Source of the DNA: Pseudomonas violetae
GTDB lineage: Bacteria; Pseudomonadota; Gammaproteobacteria; Pseudomonadales; Pseudomonadaceae
Reading direction: 5' to 3'
Length of the DNA: 64,000 bases
NCBI RefSeq assembly: GCF_023072615.1
Contig: NZ_JAKNRW010000007.1
Coordinates: 62,001-126,000, forward strand
In this document: positions 33,801 to 44,210 of the stretch, in pieces
How positions within the stretch are numbered: the stretch's first letter is position 1
Layout of the letters: every line of letters begins with the position of its first letter
Position numbers and translations under genes: made by a program
Notes under the pieces: model-generated
The model's input: only the letters and a program-made list of their open reading frames with translations
What the model was told of the DNA's origin: nothing
The model's database searches: none

Positions 33801-34481
33801 ATGCCCCATATCCTGATTGTCGAAGACGAAGCCGCGATTGCCGACACCCTGATCTTTGCCTTGCAAGGCGAGGGCTTTACCACGACCTGGGTAAGCCTGG
33901 GCGCGGCGGCGCTGGAGCATCAGCGCCAGACCCCGGCCGACCTGATCATTCTGGACATCGGCCTACCCGACATCAGCGGCTTCGAAACCTGCAGGCAACT
34001 GCGGCGTTTCAGCGAAGTACCGGTGATGTTTCTCAGTGCCCGCGATGGCGAAATCGACCGTGTGGTGGGCTTGGAAATCGGCGCCGACGATTATGTGGTC
34101 AAGCCGTTCAGCCCCCGGGAAGTGGCGGCGCGGGTCCGGGCGATTCTTAAGCGCGTGGTGCCGCGAGCATTGGCTGATACCTCTTCAGCGCTGTTTCGCG
34201 TCGACTACGAGCGCGTGCAGATCACTTACCGCAATCAGGCCCTGAGCCTGACCCGCCACGAATTCCGTCTGCTGCAGTGCCTGCTCGATCAGCCCGAACG
34301 AGTCTTCAGCCGCGAGCAGTTGCTTGATGCGCTGGGCGTGGCCGCCGATGCTGGCTATGAGCGCAGCATCGACAGCCACATCAAGAGTGTGCGCGCCAAA
34401 CTGCGCCTGGTGAACGCCGATGCCGAACCGATCCAGACGCATCGCGGCCTCGGCTACAGCTACAGTCCAGGGCGCAGCTGA
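33801..34481 (+). CDS. creB: Two-component response regulator CreB
   Basis: This 226-residue OmpR-class regulator starts at the ATG at 33801. The receiver has the phospho-acceptor Asp52 in LIILDIGLPD, the switch Ser in FLSARDG and Lys in VVKPF. A winged-helix domain follows (LTRHEFRLLQCLL; RSIDSHIKSVRAKL; HRGLGYSY). Gene order with a CreC-like kinase and CreD fixes the assignment. In Pseudomonas, CreBC answers cell-wall damage, for example PBP4 inhibition, and activates creD. Confidence 0.9.
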   Translation: MPHILIVEDEAAIADTLIFALQGEGFTTTWVSLGAAALEHQRQTPADLIILDIGLPDISGFETCRQLRRFSEVPVMFLSARDGEIDRVVGLEIGADDYVVKPFSPREVAARVRAILKRVVPRALADTSSALFRVDYERVQITYRNQALSLTRHEFRLLQCLLDQPERVFSREQLLDALGVAADAGYERSIDSHIKSVRAKLRLVNADAEPIQTHRGLGYSYSPGRS

Positions 34482-35899
34482 TGTCGTTGGGGATCCGGAT
34501 CTTCCTGGTCTATGTACTGTTCATCGGCCTGACGGGCTACTTCGTGCTCAACACCGTGATGGAGGAAATCCGCCCCGGCGTGCGCCAGTCCACCGAAGAA
34601 ACCCTGGTGGACACGGCGAACCTGATGGCCGAGATTCTGCGCGACGACTTCAAGGCCGGCACCCTCAACCAGAACCGCTGGCCCGAGCTGCTCAAGGCCT
34701 ACGGCGAGCGGCAGCCGAAGGCGAGTATCTGGGGGCTGGCGAAGAATCAGGTCAACCATCGCATCTACGTGACTGACGCCAACGGCATTGTGGTGCTGGA
34801 CTCCAGCGGGGTTGCAGTGGGGCAGGACTACTCGCGGTGGAACGACGTTTTGCTGACCCTGCGCGGTGAGTACGGCGCTCGTTCCAGTCGCAGCGATCCG
34901 AGCGATGCGAACTCTTCGGTGATGCACGTTGGTGCGCCGATCCGCGAAAACGGCCAGATCATCGGTGTGGTCACAGTGGCCAAACCCAACAGCTCGTTGC
35001 AGCCTTACGTGGATCGCACCGAGCGCCGATTGCTTGCCTATGGCGCCGGGTTGATCGGGCTGGGTTTGTTGTTCGGCGCGCTGTTGTCCTGGTGGTTGAG
35101 CGCTGCCCTGCGACGCCTCACGGCGTATGCCCAGGCGGTGAGTGAAGGGCGGCGCGTCGAGGTGCCGCATTATCGTGGCGGGGAAATGGAGCAACTGGCC
35201 ACTGCGGTCGAGCACATGCGTACCCAACTGGAAGGCAAAGCTTATGTTGAGCGGTATGTGCACACCCTGACTCATGAGCTGAAGAGCCCACTGGCGGCGA
35301 TTCGTGGTGCGGCGGAATTGCTGCAAGGCGAGATGCCGTTGGCCCAACGGCAACGCTTCGTCAGCAATATCGACAGCGAAAGCGTGCGCATGCAGCAGTT
35401 GATCGAGCGGTTGCTCAATCTGGCTCAAGTGGAGCAGCGTCAAGGCCTGGAGGAGCGCGTCGGGGTGCCCTTGGCGGCTTTGGTTGATGAGTTGCTGAGC
35501 GCTCAGGCTGCGCGCATCGAAGGCAAGCAACTGCGTGTGGAGCGAGCGATTCCTGTGGATCTGGAGCTGATGGGTGAGCCTTTTCTATTGCGTCAGGCGC
35601 TGGGGAACCTGCTGGAAAATGCGCTGGATTTCACCCCCGCGAATGGGCTGCTGCGATTCGGCGCCAAGCGCGTCGGGGAGCAGATTGAGTTCCGGCTGTT
35701 CAACCTGGCAGAAACCATCCCGGAGTATGCATTACCGCGATTGAGTGAGCGTTTTTACTCTTTGCCTCGTCCGGACAGCGGGCGCAAGAGTACTGGCCTG
35801 GGGCTCAACTTTGTCGAAGAAGTGGTCAAGTTGCATGGCGGGACGTTGTCGATTGGTAATGTTGAGGGTGGGGTTGAGGTCGTCATCAGCATGGCTTAG
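34481..35899 (+). CDS. creC: Sensor histidine kinase CreC
   Basis: The product has 472 residues. TM1 is at 5-25, followed by a periplasmic sensor (~30-180), TM2 (~185-207), HAMP, HisKA with the phospho-acceptor His265 (TLTHELKSPLAAIRG), and HATPase with N (LGNLLENALDFTP) and G1 (STGLGLNFVEEVVKLHGG) boxes. Its start codon overlaps the creB stop (TGATG), and no strong ribosome-binding site is visible, so it depends on translational coupling. Partner of CreB. Confidence 0.9.
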   Translation: MSLGIRIFLVYVLFIGLTGYFVLNTVMEEIRPGVRQSTEETLVDTANLMAEILRDDFKAGTLNQNRWPELLKAYGERQPKASIWGLAKNQVNHRIYVTDANGIVVLDSSGVAVGQDYSRWNDVLLTLRGEYGARSSRSDPSDANSSVMHVGAPIRENGQIIGVVTVAKPNSSLQPYVDRTERRLLAYGAGLIGLGLLFGALLSWWLSAALRRLTAYAQAVSEGRRVEVPHYRGGEMEQLATAVEHMRTQLEGKAYVERYVHTLTHELKSPLAAIRGAAELLQGEMPLAQRQRFVSNIDSESVRMQQLIERLLNLAQVEQRQGLEERVGVPLAALVDELLSAQAARIEGKQLRVERAIPVDLELMGEPFLLRQALGNLLENALDFTPANGLLRFGAKRVGEQIEFRLFNLAETIPEYALPRLSERFYSLPRPDSGRKSTGLGLNFVEEVVKLHGGTLSIGNVEGGVEVVISMA

Positions 35900-35912
35900 A
35901 ACCGCGTCACGG

Positions 35913-35943
35913 CATTCGCGAGCAAGCCCGCTCCCACACAGGG
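35913..35943. repeat. Single REP element
   Basis: CGCGAGCAAGCCCGCTCCCAC lies between creC and creD. No inverted mate is nearby. Confidence 0.7.
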
Positions 35944-36031
35944 TTGCAGTCTCCACATAATCTCCATACTACCCCCCTATAAGCCCCACATTCGGCTTGC
36001 AAGCTCTCCCCATCCAAACAGGGAGAGTCCC

Positions 36032-37402
36032 ATGAACCGAAATCTGACTTTGAAAATCGGGGCCATTGCCCTGCTGATTCTGTTGTTGCTGATCCCGCTA
36101 TTGATGATCAATGGCTTGATCCAGGACCGCCAGGAATTACGCGACGGTGTGCTCGAAGACATCGCACGCAGTTCCAGCTATCACCAGCAAGTCAGTGGAC
36201 CCTTGATGGTGGTGCCATACCGCAAAGTGGTGCGGACCTGGAAGCTCAACGAAAAAACCAATCAGCGCTATCAGGAGCTCGGTGAAGAGCGGGGCCGCTT
36301 GTATTTCCTGCCTGAGCGTTTCGAACTCGATGGCAAGGTCGAGACCGAACTGCGTTCGCGCGGTATCTACCAGGCGCGGCTGTTTCACGCCGATAACCGC
36401 ATCAATGGGCATTTTTCGATCCCGGCGCAACTGGGCATCAAGGAAGATTTTGCCGACTACCAGTTCGATCAACCCTTTCTGGCCGTCGGCATCAGCGACA
36501 TTCGGGGTATCGAGAACGCGCTGAAACTTGAACTCAACGGTGATCGTCTGGACTTCGTTCCCGGTAGCCAGGTGGGCTGGTTGGGGGAGGGGGTGCATGT
36601 GACGCTGCCGGCGCTCGATGCACAACGAGCCACGGAACTGGCCTTCGGTTTCGGCCTGCGGTTGCAAGGCACTGGCCAGCTGCAGATCCTCCCGGTGGGC
36701 AAGACCAGCAAGGTATCGCTGAGCGCCAATTGGCCGCATCCGAGCTTCATCGGCAACTTCCTGCCGGCCCAGCGCGAAGTCACCGATCAAGGCTTCAGCG
36801 CAAACTGGCAGACGTCGTTTTTCTCCACCAACCTGCAAGAAGCGCTGAGCAGTTGCGTATCCAGCGGTGTTTGCGATGCGTTCAATTCCCGCAGCTTCGG
36901 CGTGAGCTTCATCGACCCCGTGGACCAATACCTGAAGAGCGACCGAGCGATCAAATACGCACTGCTGTTCATCGTCCTGACGTTCGCAGGTTTCTTCCTC
37001 TTCGAAGTGCTCAAAAGCCTGGCGGTGCACCCGGTGCAATATGCGTTGGTGGGCGTGGCACTCGCGTTTTTCTACCTGCTGTTGTTGTCACTGTCTGAAC
37101 ACATTGGTTTTGCCCTGGCGTATCTGTTGTCGGCCAGCGGTTGTGTGTTGTTGATCGGATTTTATGTCTGCCATGTGCTGCGCAGCGTACGTCACGGGTT
37201 GGGTTTTTCGGCGGGATTGGCGGCGTTGTATGGGCTGCTTTATGGCTTATTGAGTGCAGAGGATTACGCGCTGCTGATGGGATCGTTGCTGCTGTTTGGC
37301 TTGTTGGGTGTGTTTATGGTGCTGACGCGCAAGCTGGATTGGTATGGGGTTGGGCAGAAGACGGCCCAGCCGCTGGAATTTGATATCGGGGTGGTGGAAT
37401 GA
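36032..37402 (+). CDS. creD: Inner-membrane protein CreD
   Basis: The product has 456 residues. The start ATG has GGGAGAG upstream. The N-terminal span (KIGAIALLILLLLIPLLMINGLIQDRQELR, with the family's RxxLR-type end) leads to a ~280-residue periplasmic domain (with GVSFIDPVDQYLKSDRAIKYALLFI at its end), then six or so C-terminal membrane spans. It is the classic target of CreBC and affects envelope integrity and beta-lactam response. The creC-creD gap of 132 bp may hold a CreB-regulated promoter, but I do not find the TTCAC tandem tag. Confidence 0.9.
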   Translation: MNRNLTLKIGAIALLILLLLIPLLMINGLIQDRQELRDGVLEDIARSSSYHQQVSGPLMVVPYRKVVRTWKLNEKTNQRYQELGEERGRLYFLPERFELDGKVETELRSRGIYQARLFHADNRINGHFSIPAQLGIKEDFADYQFDQPFLAVGISDIRGIENALKLELNGDRLDFVPGSQVGWLGEGVHVTLPALDAQRATELAFGFGLRLQGTGQLQILPVGKTSKVSLSANWPHPSFIGNFLPAQREVTDQGFSANWQTSFFSTNLQEALSSCVSSGVCDAFNSRSFGVSFIDPVDQYLKSDRAIKYALLFIVLTFAGFFLFEVLKSLAVHPVQYALVGVALAFFYLLLLSLSEHIGFALAYLLSASGCVLLIGFYVCHVLRSVRHGLGFSAGLAALYGLLYGLLSAEDYALLMGSLLLFGLLGVFMVLTRKLDWYGVGQKTAQPLEFDIGVVE

Positions 37403-37594
37403 GCCGGTCGTTGGGATTGCGGGAGGATCAGAGGGAGGGGCGATTGTTGGCGATGTTGATTGCGCGGTTGTTTCCGACTGGCGGGTAGTCAAGAGAGGTG
37501 GGGCATAGCAAGGTATGGGGGCTTGGGGACAGATACATCGAATAAGTCTGTCCCCATTTTGGTTGGAGTGAATAGGGTGCTGGCGCCATTAGCG

Positions 37595-38224
37595 TCAAAT
37601 CTTGGGCATTGTCGCCAGCATCGAAGGTCGCTGACTCACCTCGAAATACCACGCCGCCAGCAACGGATTTGCATCGCGCCATACCAGGTCCGGATGGCGC
37701 AAATCCAGGTAACCCAACGCACATGCCACGCTGATCGCCGCCACATCGAAATGGCTGGTCAACTCGGCAATCGCCTCCGCTTCCAGCAAGGCCAAGGCGC
37801 GGCGGATCTTGTCGCGCTGACCGTCGAGCCATTCGTCCCAGTGTTTTTCCGGGGCGCGCAGGGCGACTTCATAGCGAACTAGCACCGCAGCGTCCATGAT
37901 CCCGTCGGCCAGGGAGGCCAGTGTCAGGCGACGCCAGCGGGCCGAGCCTTCACGGGGGATCAGCGGGTTGCCGACGTGTTGGTGGTCGAGGTAATCGAGG
38001 ATCACCCGGCTGTCGTGGATGATGTTGCCATCGGCCAGGCGCAAGGCTGGGATCTTGCTCAACGGGTTGTCGTCGATCAGGGTCAAATCCGGGTCGACTG
38101 GCGTGAGCACACAGTTTTGCAGGACGACGCGGTCTTGCTGACCGGTTTCGTGCAGCAGCACCATGACTTTGCGAACGAATGGTGACAGCGGGTTGTGGTA
38201 GAGAGTCATGCTCGGGGCGGACAT
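37595..38224 (-). CDS. Glutathione S-transferase family protein
   Basis: The product has 209 residues from the ATG at 38224 (38209 is an alternative). The N-terminal thioredoxin-like domain begins MTLYHNPLSPFVRKVMVLLHETG, with the cis-Pro loop NPLSKIPALRLADG and DSRVILDYLD for glutathione binding. An all-helical C-terminal domain follows. Ser in the SPF turn is the likely thiol-stabilising residue. A solitary gene; the substrate is unknown. The 190 bp behind it hold nothing recognisable. Confidence 0.85.
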   Translation of the reverse strand: MSAPSMTLYHNPLSPFVRKVMVLLHETGQQDRVVLQNCVLTPVDPDLTLIDDNPLSKIPALRLADGNIIHDSRVILDYLDHQHVGNPLIPREGSARWRRLTLASLADGIMDAAVLVRYEVALRAPEKHWDEWLDGQRDKIRRALALLEAEAIAELTSHFDVAAISVACALGYLDLRHPDLVWRDANPLLAAWYFEVSQRPSMLATMPKI

Positions 38225-38318
38225 GGCAGCGTCTCGGTCGGTGGACAGTGACGGCAGCATAGCGCGTTGGTCCGACAGCTCAAGAGGCTTCGTTGGTGGT
38301 CCAGAAATGTTCAAGGCG

Positions 38319-38340
38319 CCTGTAGGAGCTGGCTTGCCAG
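38319..38340. repeat. Single REP element
   Basis: CTGTAGGAGCTGGCTTGCCA lies between the GST and exonuclease genes. Confidence 0.6.
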
Positions 38341-38365
38341 CACCGTCGGGACTGGCGCTACAACT

Positions 38366-39073
38366 TTAGAAGGATGGCGTGCGTTGTCTGCGTTTCCACT
38401 GACTCAACCGCTGCTGCAGATTCAACGGGCTATGAATCTGCTGCTGGCGCGCGCGACTGAACAGGATCAGCGCCAGCTCGGCAGTCGCCAGCGCATCGGC
38501 ACTGGCGTTGTGACGCTCGAACACCTCGAGCTTGAACCAGTCGATCCACTCATCCAGCCCCGCCTCGCGAATGTGCGCCTGAGGGCAGAGCAGGGGCGCG
38601 ATATCTGCCACATCTAGAAACGGATGCTGCAACTTGTAGCCCAGATGATCTTTCAGGGCGCGGCCGAGCATGTGCTGATCAAACGGCGCATGAAACGCCA
38701 GCAGCGGGCTGTCGCCGACAAACTCCATGAACTCGACCAAGGCCTGCACCGGATCGCTGCCGGCCGCAATCGCGCTCGGGCCCAAACCATGGATCAACAC
38801 GCTCGGCGCCAATTTCATGTCTGCGCATTGCAGGGTGCGTTCGAACTGCTGGCTGAAGTCGATCGCCCCGTCCTCAATGACCACCGCGCCGATAGACAGC
38901 ACCCGATCCTTGTTCAGGTTTAGCCCCGTAGTCTCCAGATCCAATACCACCCAGCGCTGTTCGCGCAGGCTGCATTCTCTGAGCTCGGCACCCGTCGGCA
39001 AGCGTTGCAGACGTTGTTGCAATTCCCCGGACAGTATAGGCCCCGCCGGGCGTAGCCATGAAAACAGGCTCAT
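38366..39073 (-). CDS. 3'-5' exonuclease, DNA polymerase III epsilon-like (DEDDh)
   Basis: This 235-residue DnaQ-fold nuclease has Exo I with Asp45 and Glu47 in WVVLDLETTGLN, Exo II in LLAFHAPFDQHML, and Exo III with HNASADALATAEL supplying His and Asp. The start overlaps the stop of the upstream cNMP/CBS/DUF294 gene (ATGA), so the two are co-translated. The pair is conserved in pseudomonads near acetate-permease genes in some species, as I recall. It may degrade a nucleotide signal or nucleic acid. The target is unknown. Confidence 0.85.
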   Translation of the reverse strand: MSLFSWLRPAGPILSGELQQRLQRLPTGAELRECSLREQRWVVLDLETTGLNLNKDRVLSIGAVVIEDGAIDFSQQFERTLQCADMKLAPSVLIHGLGPSAIAAGSDPVQALVEFMEFVGDSPLLAFHAPFDQHMLGRALKDHLGYKLQHPFLDVADIAPLLCPQAHIREAGLDEWIDWFKLEVFERHNASADALATAELALILFSRARQQQIHSPLNLQQRLSQWKRRQRTPSF

Positions 39074-41004
39074 AGCTGATACCGCAGGGTCAGGCTGCTT
39101 TGCAGGCGTTGGGCTTGGCGTAGGGATTCACGCAGGATGCGCCGGTCCAGATGATTGAGGCTGTCGGGATCGACCCGGTTGGAGTAGGGCAAATTCTCCC
39201 GGGTCTGCAGCTGATGTTGCTGCATGCGGGTTTGCTGGATGAAGTGATACGCCTCTTCGTACGCCGCACCATCCAGTCGTTCGATGACTTTTTTGTCGAC
39301 CAATTGGCGGAAGCGCTCCAGCGTATTGTTCGCCTCGATGCCGTGGGCCAACGCCAGCAATCGGGCGCCGTCGACAAACGGGGTCAGTCCCTGGACTTTC
39401 AGGTCCAGCGTGGCTTTCTCACCATTCTTGCGCGCGAGCACAAACTCGCGGAAACGTCCTACGGGCGGACGGTTGCGCAGGGCGTTCTCGGCCATCATTC
39501 GCTGGAACAGCCGGTTGTCGGCGACCTGATCGAGAATCCCGCGGCGCAACTGCTCGCAGCTTTGCTCGTCGCCCCAGACCACGCGCAGGTCGAAATAGAT
39601 GCTCGAACCCAGCAGGTTCTCAGGTGTGGCTTCGCGGATAAATGCCGAAAAACGCCGCGCCCATTCAGCCCGGGACAAACACAGCTCGGGGTTGCCGGCC
39701 ATGATGTCGCCCTTGCACAGGGTGAACCCGCAGAGCGCCAGGCTCTGATTGATCTGTTGAGCGATGGGCAGCAACTTGCCGCGAATTTCTGCCGCATGCT
39801 CGGCGTCCCTCGCCTCGAACAGAATGCCGTTGTCCTGGTCGGTGTGCAGCGTCTGCTCGCGACGGCCTTCGCTGCCGAAACACAGCCAGCTGAATGGCAC
39901 CCCCGGGTCGCCCTTCTCGGCCAGTGTCAACTCGATCACCCGGCACACCGTGTGATCGTTGAGCAGGGTGATGATGTGGGTGATCTGGGTTGAAGACGCG
40001 CCGTGGGCCAGCATGCGCTCCACCAGTTGGCCGATCTCGCCGCGCAGCGCCACCAGGCTTTCCACACGCTGGGCACTACGGATAGTCCGGGCCAGGTGCA
40101 CCAGATCGACCCGCTGCAGGGAAAACAGGTCGCGCTCCGATACCACGCCGCACAGGCGGTGGTCCTTGACCAGGCAGACGTGGGCAATGTGCCGCTCGGT
40201 CATGGCTATCGCTGCATCAAATGCACTGTGGTCCGGCGATAAAAAGAACGGTGCGCGGGTCATGTGCCGTTCGATGGCCTCATTGAAGTCGTTGGTGCCG
40301 CCTGCCACCACGTGCCGCAAGTCGCGCAGGGTGAAAATGCCCAGCGGGGCTTTATCGCCATCAACCACCACAATGCTGCCAACCTGTTGTTCATGCATGA
40401 GGGTCACTGCCTCGCGCAGGGGGGTAACCGGGCTGCACGTCACCGGATGACGCATGGCCAATTCGCCCAGGCGGGTATTGAGCGAGTATTGGGTGCCCAG
40501 GGTTTCCACGGCTTTTTGCTGGACTTGCTGGTTGACCTGGTCCAGCAGGCTGCTGACGCCACGCAGGGCAAAATCGCGAAAGGTGTGTGAAAGCGCAAAC
40601 AGTTTGATGAATGCCAGCTTGTTCAGTTGCAAGCAGAAGGTGTCTTCGGCCGCCAGGTGTTCGGTACGGGTCGCCCGCTCGCCTAGCAACGCCGCGAGGG
40701 GAAAGCACTCGCCGGTAGTGATTTCGAACGTGGTTTCGGTCCCGCCTTTGGCAGTATGCGGGCGTTCGCCCACGACCCGGCCTTGTTTGACGATGTAGAA
40801 GTGTTCTACCGGGCCATCGTCGGGCTTGATGATGCTCTCGCCGGGTGCGTAAAAACGCAGCTGGCATTGCTCCACGAGGTACGCCAGGTGGGCGTGTTCC
40901 ATTTGATTGAACGGCGGGAAGCGCTGAAGAAACTGCAAAGTACCTTGGATGTTTTGCAACACCGCAGTCTTCCCTGCCTGGGTGAAGGCGTCCGCTTTAC
41001 TCAT
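39070..41004 (-). CDS. cNMP-binding/CBS/DUF294 nucleotidyltransferase-like signalling protein
   Basis: The product has 644 residues from the ATG at 41004; another ATG two codons earlier (41010) and a longer open frame to 41202 exist, none with a strong ribosome-binding site. Domains are a cyclic-nucleotide-binding-like fold (~25-140), a CBS pair (~160-290), a DUF294 nucleotidyltransferase core with CFGSEGRREQTLHTDQDNGI (~370-395), and a DUF294_C substrate-binding helical end. Similar to the GlnD-like class without known substrate. Translationally coupled to the exonuclease, which suggests that the two make and remove the same mark or nucleotide. Confidence 0.85.
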   Translation of the reverse strand: MSKADAFTQAGKTAVLQNIQGTLQFLQRFPPFNQMEHAHLAYLVEQCQLRFYAPGESIIKPDDGPVEHFYIVKQGRVVGERPHTAKGGTETTFEITTGECFPLAALLGERATRTEHLAAEDTFCLQLNKLAFIKLFALSHTFRDFALRGVSSLLDQVNQQVQQKAVETLGTQYSLNTRLGELAMRHPVTCSPVTPLREAVTLMHEQQVGSIVVVDGDKAPLGIFTLRDLRHVVAGGTNDFNEAIERHMTRAPFFLSPDHSAFDAAIAMTERHIAHVCLVKDHRLCGVVSERDLFSLQRVDLVHLARTIRSAQRVESLVALRGEIGQLVERMLAHGASSTQITHIITLLNDHTVCRVIELTLAEKGDPGVPFSWLCFGSEGRREQTLHTDQDNGILFEARDAEHAAEIRGKLLPIAQQINQSLALCGFTLCKGDIMAGNPELCLSRAEWARRFSAFIREATPENLLGSSIYFDLRVVWGDEQSCEQLRRGILDQVADNRLFQRMMAENALRNRPPVGRFREFVLARKNGEKATLDLKVQGLTPFVDGARLLALAHGIEANNTLERFRQLVDKKVIERLDGAAYEEAYHFIQQTRMQQHQLQTRENLPYSNRVDPDSLNHLDRRILRESLRQAQRLQSSLTLRYQL

Positions 41005-41259
41005 AACCATTACCGCAGTCTTTTTGAATTGTTGTTGTCGGATGACTTCACCATGGTCGGCCCATGGACACCGGGTGCCCATTGGACGTAAGTCTAGGTA
41101 GGCAACAGCCGGATCTACTATCGGAAGATTCCGACGCGATTGCGGGAAAAATCCCACCTCCCGCCTATTGGAAATAAATCCGACGAAGTGCACATTGAAC
41201 ATCTGCCTGGCGATGTCTCACCAGTGGGCCAGGAACGATTTGAAACCTTTGAGAAAGCC

Positions 41260-41706
41260 ATGTCCGACAACGATATTCTGAGTGACGCCGAGCGCGAGGC
41301 GCTAAGTGCGGTCATGCTCGAACCCGATCTGGCGCCCCAGCGCGTGCTGATCGTCGATGATGACAAAGATGCACGTGAGTTGTTGTCGGAGGTTCTGGCG
41401 CTGGACGGTATTCACTGCATGACCGCGGCCAGTGGTGAAACTGCACTCAAGATGTTGAGCGAGAAACCCTCGATTGGCCTGGTGATCACTGATCTGCGGC
41501 TGGGGAATGTCGATGGCCTGGACCTGATTCGCCAGGTTCGTGAATCAGTACGAGCGGCGATGCCGATCATCATAGTTTCCGGGGATGCCGATGTGAAAGA
41601 CGCCATCGCCGCGATGCACCTGAGCGTGGTGGATTTTCTGCTCAAGCCCATTGATACCGCGAAGTTGCTGGAATTGGTGAAGCACGAGTTGGGTATGGAT
41701 TTGTGA
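41260..41706 (+). CDS. Single-domain (receiver-only) response regulator
   Basis: The product has 148 residues from the ATG at 41260; the frame is open from 41140. A 27-residue acidic lead precedes one receiver: acidic pocket IVDDDKDARE (residues 31-40), phospho-acceptor Asp78 (LVITDLRLGNVDG), Ser in IIVSGDADV and Lys in FLLKPIDTAKL. There is no output domain and no neighbouring kinase, so it may work by protein contact. It is divergent from the cNMP/CBS/DUF294 gene. Confidence 0.85.
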   Translation: MSDNDILSDAEREALSAVMLEPDLAPQRVLIVDDDKDARELLSEVLALDGIHCMTAASGETALKMLSEKPSIGLVITDLRLGNVDGLDLIRQVRESVRAAMPIIIVSGDADVKDAIAAMHLSVVDFLLKPIDTAKLLELVKHELGMDL

Positions 41707-41716
41707 GTCGTTAAAA

Positions 41717-41754
41717 CAAAAAGGCCCTGATCCGAAGATCAGGGCCTTTTTTTG
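41717..41754. terminator. Bidirectional Rho-independent terminator
   Basis: The stem AAGGCCCTGATC/GATCAGGGCCTT with a CGAA loop is flanked by A and T runs. It is shared by the response regulator and convergent glcB. Confidence 0.92.
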
Positions 41755-41771
41755 TTCGGGCTAACGCTTAC

Positions 41772-43961
41772 TCAAAGGCCATTCGCAGCCTTGAACTCAC
41801 GACGACGGCGGTGCAATACCGGCTCGGTGTAACCGTTGGGCTGCTTTGTACCTTCCACCACCAGTTCGACCGCCGCCTGGAAGGCGATGTTGCTGTCGAA
41901 GTCTGGAGCCAGTGGGCGGTATAGCGGATCGTTGGCGTTCTGACGGTCGACCACCGGCGCCATGCGCTTGAGGCTTTCCATCACTTGCGCTTCGGTGACG
42001 ATGCCGTGACGCAGCCAGTTGGCGATGTGTTGGCTGGAAATACGCAGCGTCGCACGGTCTTCCATCAGACCAACGTCATTGATATCCGGCACCTTCGAGC
42101 AACCAACGCCCTGATCAATCCAGCGCACCACATAGCCGAGAATGCCTTGGGCGTTGTTGTCCAGTTCGTTCTTGATCTGTTCCGCGGTCCAACTCGGGTT
42201 CACGGCAAGCGGAATGGTCAGGATATCGTCCACCGAAGCACGCGCACGCTTGGCCAGTTCGGCCTGACGGGCGAACACGTCGACCTTGTGGTAATGCAAG
42301 GCGTGCAACGCAGCGGCGGTCGGCGACGGTACCCAGGCGGTGTTCGCGCCAGCCAGAGGGTGAGCGACTTTCTGTTCAAGCATCGCCGCCATCAGATCGG
42401 GCATTGCCCACATGCCTTTACCGATTTGCGCACGACCTTGCAGGCCGGTGCTCAAGCCGATATCCACGTTCCAGTTCTCGTAGGCGCCGATCCATTTTTC
42501 AGCCTTCATGTCGGCCTTGCGCACCATCGGCCCGGCTTCCATGGAGGTGTGGATTTCATCGCCCGTGCGGTCGAGGAAGCCGGTGTTGATGAACACCACG
42601 CGTTCGGCGGCCGCCTTGATACACGCCTTGAGGTTGACCGTAGTGCGGCGTTCCTCGTCCATGATCCCGACTTTCAGGGTGTTGCGCGGCAGGTCCAGCA
42701 CGTCTTCGATACGCCCGAACAGCTCGTTGGTGAACGCGGCTTCTTCCGGACCGTGCATCTTTGGCTTCACGATATAGACCGAGCCAGTACGGCTGTTCTT
42801 GCGCGAGTTGTTGCCGTTGAGGCTGTGGATCGCGGCCAGGCAGGTCACCAGGCCGTCGAGAATGCCTTCCGGCACTTCGTTGCCATCCTTGTCGAGGATG
42901 GCATCGATGGTCATCAGGTGGCCCACGTTACGCACGAACAACAGGGAGCGGCCATGCAGGCTCAGGTCCTTGCCATCGACGCCGGTGTAGGTGCGGTCGG
43001 CGTTCATGGTGCGGGTGAACGTCTTGCCGCCTTTGGAAACTTCTTCCGACAGGTCGCCCTTCATCAGGCCGAGCCAGTTGCGGTAGATAACAACTTTGTC
43101 ATCGGCATCGACAGCAGCGACTGAGTCTTCGCAGTCCATGATGGTGGTCAGCGCGGCTTCCATCAGGATGTCTTTGACGCCGGCAGCGTCGGTCTGGCCG
43201 ACCGGGGTGCTGGCATCGACCTGGATTTCGAAATGCAGGCCGTTGTTCTTCAGCAGGATCGCGGTAGGTGCCCCTGCATCGCCGTGGAAGCCGATCAGTT
43301 GAGCGTCGTCGCGCAGGCCGGAGTTGCTGCCGCCTTTAAGGGCGACCACCAGTTTGCCGTCAACAACCTTGTACCCGGTGGAGTCGACGTGGGAGCCAGC
43401 AGCCAGAGGCGCAGCTTCGTCGAGGAAGGCGCGGGCGAAGGCAATGACCTTGTCGCCGCGGACCTTGTTGTAACCTTTGCCTTTTTCCGCACCATCGGCT
43501 TCGCTGATGGCATCGGTGCCGTACAGCGCGTCGTATAGCGAACCCCAGCGGGCATTGGAGGCGTTGAGCGCGAAGCGCGCGTTCATCACCGGTACCACGA
43601 GTTGCGGGCCGGCCATGCGGGCGATTTCGTCATCGACGTTTTGGGTCGTTGCCTGGAAATCGGCCGCTTCTGGCAGCAGATAACCGATGTCTTGCAGGAA
43701 GGCTTTGTAGGCCACGGCGTCATGCGTCTGAGCTACCCCAAGAGCTTTACGAGCTTGGTGCCAGCCATCGATACGAGCCTGGAAATCATCGCGTTTGGCG
43801 AGTAGGGCTTTGTTCTTCGGCGCCAGGTCATGAATGACCTTGTCGGCACCGGCCCAGAACTTATCGGCGGTGAGGCCGGTACCGGGAATGGCTTCGTTGT
43901 TCACGAAGTCGAACAGGACTTTGGCGACCTGCAGGCCACCGACTTGAACGTGTTCAGTCAT
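41772..43961 (-). CDS. glcB: Malate synthase G
   Basis: The product has 729 residues from the ATG at 43961 (GAGG six bases before). It condenses glyoxylate and acetyl-CoA to malate in the glyoxylate or glycolate route. Isoform G features include the length, [20 protein letters not shown] (residues ~264-283, catalytic acid region) and [20 protein letters not shown] near the C-terminal catalytic Asp. Monocistronic, with its own terminator and a long upstream gap. Confidence 0.94.
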   Translation of the reverse strand: MTEHVQVGGLQVAKVLFDFVNNEAIPGTGLTADKFWAGADKVIHDLAPKNKALLAKRDDFQARIDGWHQARKALGVAQTHDAVAYKAFLQDIGYLLPEAADFQATTQNVDDEIARMAGPQLVVPVMNARFALNASNARWGSLYDALYGTDAISEADGAEKGKGYNKVRGDKVIAFARAFLDEAAPLAAGSHVDSTGYKVVDGKLVVALKGGSNSGLRDDAQLIGFHGDAGAPTAILLKNNGLHFEIQVDASTPVGQTDAAGVKDILMEAALTTIMDCEDSVAAVDADDKVVIYRNWLGLMKGDLSEEVSKGGKTFTRTMNADRTYTGVDGKDLSLHGRSLLFVRNVGHLMTIDAILDKDGNEVPEGILDGLVTCLAAIHSLNGNNSRKNSRTGSVYIVKPKMHGPEEAAFTNELFGRIEDVLDLPRNTLKVGIMDEERRTTVNLKACIKAAAERVVFINTGFLDRTGDEIHTSMEAGPMVRKADMKAEKWIGAYENWNVDIGLSTGLQGRAQIGKGMWAMPDLMAAMLEQKVAHPLAGANTAWVPSPTAAALHALHYHKVDVFARQAELAKRARASVDDILTIPLAVNPSWTAEQIKNELDNNAQGILGYVVRWIDQGVGCSKVPDINDVGLMEDRATLRISSQHIANWLRHGIVTEAQVMESLKRMAPVVDRQNANDPLYRPLAPDFDSNIAFQAAVELVVEGTKQPNGYTEPVLHRRRREFKAANGL

Positions 43962-44163
43962 TGCTTGCCTCACTCTGCTCAGCTATTTCGCTTTTCAGCT
44001 CTTCAATTATGACAATGAAGCCTCTGGCCATTTAAACCACAAACCCTGGCGCCAGTACATGCCCTTGCGGGCGGCTGGGGTTGGTCCAATCAACGGCTTG
44101 AGGCCTTGCTGACGGGGCTTTCAGGGGTTGCGACTGTGCCTTGGCAGACATCGATCCAACGTT

Positions 44164-44191
44164 ATGTAGTGCGCGCTGCGGCATACTACAT
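44164..44191. promoter_or_regulatory. Operator-like inverted repeat ATGTAGT-N14-ACTACAT
   Basis: Perfect 7-bp arms lie 200 bp upstream of the glcB start. The binding protein is unknown. Confidence 0.35.
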
Positions 44192-44210
44192 GATGAATTG
44201 CGGTTGTGAA

